Positions 59,972-64,000 of a DNA stretch of 64,000 nt are shown here, in pieces; the first letter of the stretch is position 1, and the number at the start of each line of letters is the position of its first letter. The position numbers were made by a program, and so were the translations under genes. Below the pieces are notes generated by a model, which did no database searches, was not told the DNA's origin, and saw only the letters and a list, made by a program, of their open reading frames with translations. Origin of the DNA: Lunularia cruciata (taxonomy: Eukaryota > Streptophyta > Marchantiopsida > Lunulariales > Lunulariaceae); NCBI GenBank assembly GCA_948567375.1, contig OX419759.1:63527493-63591492 (forward strand). The letters are read 5' to 3'.

Positions 59972-60083
59972 ATTGTCAAGATCACACTCTACACAGATTG
60001 ACAAATAGACAGCAAGGGCCATTATGACTGCTACCACAATTTCAGGAAAATGAACTCCTGCGGTCCGTCTCATTCCCTGGACT

Positions 60084-60424
60084 GGCTTCGTCCCTTCAGC
60101 GGATGGATTCAGATTCTACTGGGGTCTTGCCTATGCGAGAGTCCGCGGACTCGTTACAACGAAGTTGTTGAATCAAAGTCACCTTTACGTGCACAATGTT
60201 GCAAGTGTTGAATGTTCAATTTAGTGGAGCTGGCGTCGTTATGTTACAAAAGTGATTGTTCCTTATGTCGGGAACAGCTGAAAACACTTATTTATCACTC
60301 CACACAGCAGGATTGAAATTGATATCATCAATGAAGTTTCTATCACATAGTAGGATGAACAACAGCACATCTCAACTTTGCCTATTGGCATCAGAATGGT
60401 TTTGCAGTGCAATCTTTGGTACAT
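60084..60424. promoter_or_regulatory. Upstream region of the MYB gene, shared with unit A
   Basis: Matches 32504-32615 and then 34992-35215, because unit A carries the TIR insertion in the middle. It lies just upstream of the MYB start, so it probably includes promoter sequence. No specific motif is identified. Confidence 0.4.
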
Positions 60425-62545
60425 CCTTTCACTGATATCTAATTGCCTGTTATCATCATAGAAGAACAGGTGGCTAAAATTTGACAGCTTCCTCGTGTTC
60501 ACTCCATGAGAAACATCCCAAATACAGAGTCCTTGAATCTAGTTTCACTGAAGGTAAGGGGCTCCGGATTTCTCGATGTCAGTGAAGAGCCACGGTACTT
60601 CAATTCAATCTTAATTTTGATGGTAATAAATCAGAGAGAACACAATGTAATTCCTTTGATTGAATAAGCAGACCACAATATCCGTCCCAGATTCTTGGAG
60701 TGCCAAGTGCAATTGAGAACGAGATAAATTAGACAAATACATTGTTCAATTGCATAGGTCACCAATCACTTAGGCACCTGCACTAGAGCTCGTGTGCTCA
60801 CCTTTGTATGCTGAATTTTCAAGATTCGGCTTCGATTCTTCCGTTTCCGCCATGAACTCTATTCACACCTTTCCTCCTCGGTGTTGTTCACAGTCTCAGG
60901 CAGAGAAATGTACTTCGCAAGAATGCTGAGAGCCTGGTGAGGTGTAAGAAGGTACTGAGGAAATTGTACGTGGCATAAAGCTCAGGAACTTCAGAAACTA
61001 TGAAACACAGAGTGTAGCACAGACTGTCATACTGTACTACCGTCATACAACTTTGCTCTAGTGTACAGTAGTGACATTCAGAGAGCAATGAAGGATTATG
61101 ACGCCATTGAAAGCTCATTCTGACGACCATAGAATATGGCGTAGACGACGGTCTGTGCGGAAAGGGGCAATACTGTAAACTCTGCACTACAGGGTCCTAT
61201 ACGGATCGAATGAATCTTTTTGACTGTTCCCGGGTCAATTCATTTACTCAATCGATTCCACAGGCGCTTGGAGTACAGGAGTTCCTTGTCCCTTACAGAA
61301 ATCAGTTATTCTGCATCTTACATCGTACTGTACTGTACATACAATCTAAAATTTGAATCGGTTCTCTATTCATACTGTCTTTTAGTTGCATGGAACGCAC
61401 GTGTGGAGTTCAATGTTGCTTTAATTCCCATGCCGGGAAGTTGTATGACTTTTTCAGTTTTGATATCCTCGAAATAGAAGGAAAGATGCTGCTACACAAT
61501 CTGATGCCGATTCCCGCCACCTCTTTCCTTCAATAGTTGTTTTGGATCCAGCATTGAGAGTCCATTTTAGCTTCAGCCGTCAAGTTCACCTGTAGAATTC
61601 CACCCCTTTCTTACACAATCGTTACGCTACCGCACGTGAGAAGGGAAGTCAGTCCATCGTAGGCTAAGAAAGTTTTCCCGACAAACATTTCATCAATCTG
61701 GCCCCAAACCACTGTGGAGTCTACAACAGTAGTGGGCGAGGATTCAAAAATATTTGTTTGAGCACACTCATGCTGGTTTGCTAACAAAGATCTAACACAA
61801 TCCTATTCACAAAATGCTAAATGTTGCTAGTGATTACGCATTCAGATACGAGACGAGGGCTGTGTCGTTCGTCTTTTACTGCATCATGGGCTCATCGAGA
61901 TTGCAAGGTTTCGTGTCAGTTATACTTCCTAAGATCAACGAAGTGTTCTTTTAGCAAATGTTTTCCATAATAGTACTCAGCGATTTGGAGTCGCTATGTC
62001 AGAAACATTTGACTTCGGGTCGAGCTTCAGCCAACATTGTCACTGTTGTAGCAGAAGCATCAAGTTGCAAAGCAGGAAAGTCATGCTCAGCGTCCCGTCA
62101 AAGCCATAGCTCTGGTTTCCCCTTCCACAAGCATAATATTTCCACTTGAGGGTACACCTTAAGGAGGTGGAGAGAAAATAGAGGGAACCAGAATCGGATG
62201 GCCGAAACGCTTCTTTATGGCGGGAAACGCTTTCTAAATTCAAGACTCCCGAGTAAAACGGGACACGATCGAGAAAGCAGCATAAGATGTGGGAGCAGTA
62301 TTCATTGTCCTTATCTCTACCTAAGACACAAGCAAAAAGGCATGGGCAACGAGAACCAAAACGGCGCCTTGTCTCCACATGCCCTGTTAGCTCGACAGGC
62401 TGATGGTCCACCAATCTTAACCAGAGGTTTTAGATCCTTCTGAACAGGGTCACCTGCGAAATCAGGGGCATTTTCTACGGAGTTTCTGCGTGGTAACTCA
62501 CGAGGCGCCTTAATCGTGACAACAATATCCTCAAGCCATCTTTAC
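60425..62545. other. Unique non-duplicated sequence right of unit B
   Basis: It has higher GC than the AT-rich spacer and no recognised transposon. One weak minus-strand exon candidate lies at 60859-60954. The remaining open frames show no domain and I do not support them. Confidence 0.4.
60859..60954 (-). CDS. Possible terminal exon of an unknown gene
   Basis: On the minus strand a plausible acceptor (AATTTCCTCAG) is followed by 31 codons reading YLLTPHQALSILAKYISLPE, then an acidic tail and TAG. Composition and splice site look exon-like, but no upstream exon could be joined and no family is recognised. It may be chance. Confidence 0.22.
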   Translation of the reverse strand, partial: YLLTPHQALSILAKYISLPETVNNTEEERCE

Positions 62546-62629
62546 TCAGGGTAGGCAGAACATACTAGAATCATCCAAAATGAAAGAAATCGACACGCGT
62601 AGGATAACAAGAAGAAAACCGAGCCAGGC

Positions 62630-62860
62630 GACCGCGTAAGATAATAAAAGGGATGGGAAGACCCCGTGAAGCCGCACAAGGATAAAAGACAAGGGGTAAA
62701 ATGGGGCTAAGCCCCCATAACATCGGTATGAGAAATTACAAGGAGGACATAACAAGAAGATGCGAAGACCGCATCAAGCCCCACAAGGATTAAACCTACG
62801 AGGTAAAATAGAGTTTGAGGCCCATCATCCATAGTACTGTATCTTTATCCTTATGTTCAT
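62630..62860 (-). mobile_element. Two tandem 3' tails of the non-LTR element family
   Basis: On the minus strand 62735-62640 and 62860-62755 each match the end of the unit A non-LTR element (GGGCTTAGCCCCAT or similar, then CTTGT.CGGCTT, then GGGGTCTTCCCATCC or similar). They are diverged from one another and from 23220-23290. Two tails head to tail suggest insertion next to an existing copy. Confidence 0.6.
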
Positions 62861-63957
62861 TACTTAGGGGACCTCTTAGTGCTTTGTAGAAATAGCACGT
62901 CACGTACATGCTAACTGTCTAAGCAGTTTTGTGAATTGTTAATCTTTTTATGAAACTAGGGTAAGACTAGTGCATGGTGCTGGGAAAACTCTTCCCCGCT
63001 CATCAACTTCATTCCCAAAACAGTCCCGTCCATAGTCTTAATCCGTGACGGCAATTCCATCTATCGGGTAGTTTCGTCCGTCATCCCTGTCCCATAGATA
63101 TTTATCCCATCTCTAAAGCTAATTTCATCCATCGTCCTCATCCTCTCCCGTCCTCCCACCCGTAGGTCCCTACCCGATTTCTGCCCTACAATCATAGTGC
63201 GACATTCATGTTTTAAGATTAACAGGGCATGAGACCACAATCATGTTTTAAAAGTTGACAATCATACTTCAAAAGTAACCAAAAGATCTTAGAGAGAGAT
63301 TCAATTGAAATACTATGTTTACAGTGTTCTCGATCAAGAAAAAGGCGACCGTGATCCTGTGTTAATGATCCTAAATCCACACCTGAGTATGACTTGGTGG
63401 TCCTTCTCTCATTATCGTGTAAGACCACGTGTATTAGGCTCACATGGATAATTCCCTTGTAGGATCCCCCGGGATTCCCGAGGTCCCTACTTGTTAAATT
63501 TTATAAAAGAGCAATCCTTTGTCTGCACCCACCCGGAGTTTCGTGTGGACTAGAAACGAGGACCTGACCCAGGATCTTTATTAACTATCCGATGGATTGT
63601 CTTATTTTGCTTGGGAGCGTATTAAATGTAATGTACATTATACAGGACATATCTTCTTTGAAGTTGTAAGTACAGTTCCTCAAACTTTGCAATTCAAGTG
63701 CAGCGTCCAACTAATTATCGTTGCGGATTAAACCTCGACTTCGAAACATCTCCCCACTCTTGTTCAACCTTTTTACTACAAACCTTTACTTTCCAAATCG
63801 ACTTGTATATCACTGTTGCGTTCAACTCAGTACAAATCTTCTACAGAAGACGCAATATCACAGTATAGAGGCTAATTCAGTTACTAAAGTTGCTATTGAA
63901 GTACCTAGGGTAGCACAAATATCTTCCTTACTTTAACATATGTGCCCGTGATAGATA
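62861..63957. other. Non-coding sequence near the right end
   Basis: I see no gene or complete element. A C-rich stretch with repeated CCCGTC and CCCATC words lies at about 63000-63180 and is of unknown origin. Confidence 0.4.
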
Positions 63958-64000
63958 TGAGGGGGTTTTAGAAATAGTTTTATGAAGTTCTGAATATTAT
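63958..64000 (+). mobile_element. Left end of a second copy of the TIR element (cut by the window)
   Basis: GGGGGTTTTAGAAATAG, followed by TTTTATGAAGTT, closely matches 32618-32650. Only the first 40 bases are inside the window. Confidence 0.5.

Larger units (their letters stand above)
40404..60424 (+). other. Unit B of the segmental duplication
   Basis: This is the collinear partner of 11834-35215 in direct orientation, starting near the CATTCTAAAGAGAATCTTAAATCATATTT area. It keeps the full MYB gene and lacks the three unit A insertions. It has its own copia insertion at 49611-54820. It ends near GGTACATCC at 60424, after which the two copies share nothing. Confidence 0.88.

Noticed and set aside
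59148-60008. Plus-strand open frames opposite the MYB gene
   Set aside because: They mirror minus-strand exons 1 and 2 and have no domain or splice support.
61958-62443. Open frames on both strands near 62000-62440
   Set aside because: No domain, no splice consistency and overlapping frames on both strands; chance is more likely.

Overview
The window looks like nuclear DNA of a land plant with a large, repeat-filled genome. Genes have many short introns with GT..AG borders. The DNA is a stack of Ty1/copia and Ty3/gypsy LTR retrotransposons, and there are no bacterial-style operons. Two element types are unlike the usual flowering-plant set: a gypsy element carrying a cytosine-5 DNA methyltransferase, and a non-LTR element with a restriction-like endonuclease. 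I lean towards a non-flowering plant (bryophyte, lycophyte or fern grade), but this is an inference.

Layout. 1-10335: an old Ty3/gypsy element cut by the left window edge. Its order is LTR, tandem-repeat leader, gag with zinc knuckle, protease, DNA methyltransferase, reverse transcriptase, RNase H, integrase, PHD finger, LTR. Most of its stop codons are TAG, often at expected glutamine (CAG) positions. 10336-11833: the start of a second LTR of the same family, then a chromodomain gypsy fragment with its own LTR remnant.

11834-35215 (unit A) and 40404-60424 (unit B) are two direct copies of one segment, separated by about 5.2 kb of AT-rich DNA. The shared segment holds AT-rich DNA, a duplicated promoter-like repeat split by an antisense copia element, a plus-strand multi-exon gene for an unrecognised membrane protein, and a convergent minus-strand MYB gene of the plant REB1/TTF1-like (DMTF1-like) type. 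The copies were then remodelled separately. Unit A gained the endonuclease-type non-LTR element (about 19361-23304), a plus-strand copia in the first intron of the membrane-protein gene (24394-29052) and a TIR element (32616-34991). It also lost nine of ten MYB exons. Unit B kept the MYB gene (56664-59971) and gained a minus-strand copia (49611-54820) in the last intron of the membrane-protein gene.

The right end (60425-64000) has one weak exon candidate, two tandem 3' tails of the non-LTR family, and the beginning of another copy of the TIR element.

The MYB gene in unit B is the best candidate for a working host gene. Each copy of the membrane-protein gene has at least one apparent lesion, in different exons. 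All transposon coding regions are broken except for parts of the plus-strand copia. Exon borders were read by eye and may be off by a base or two.
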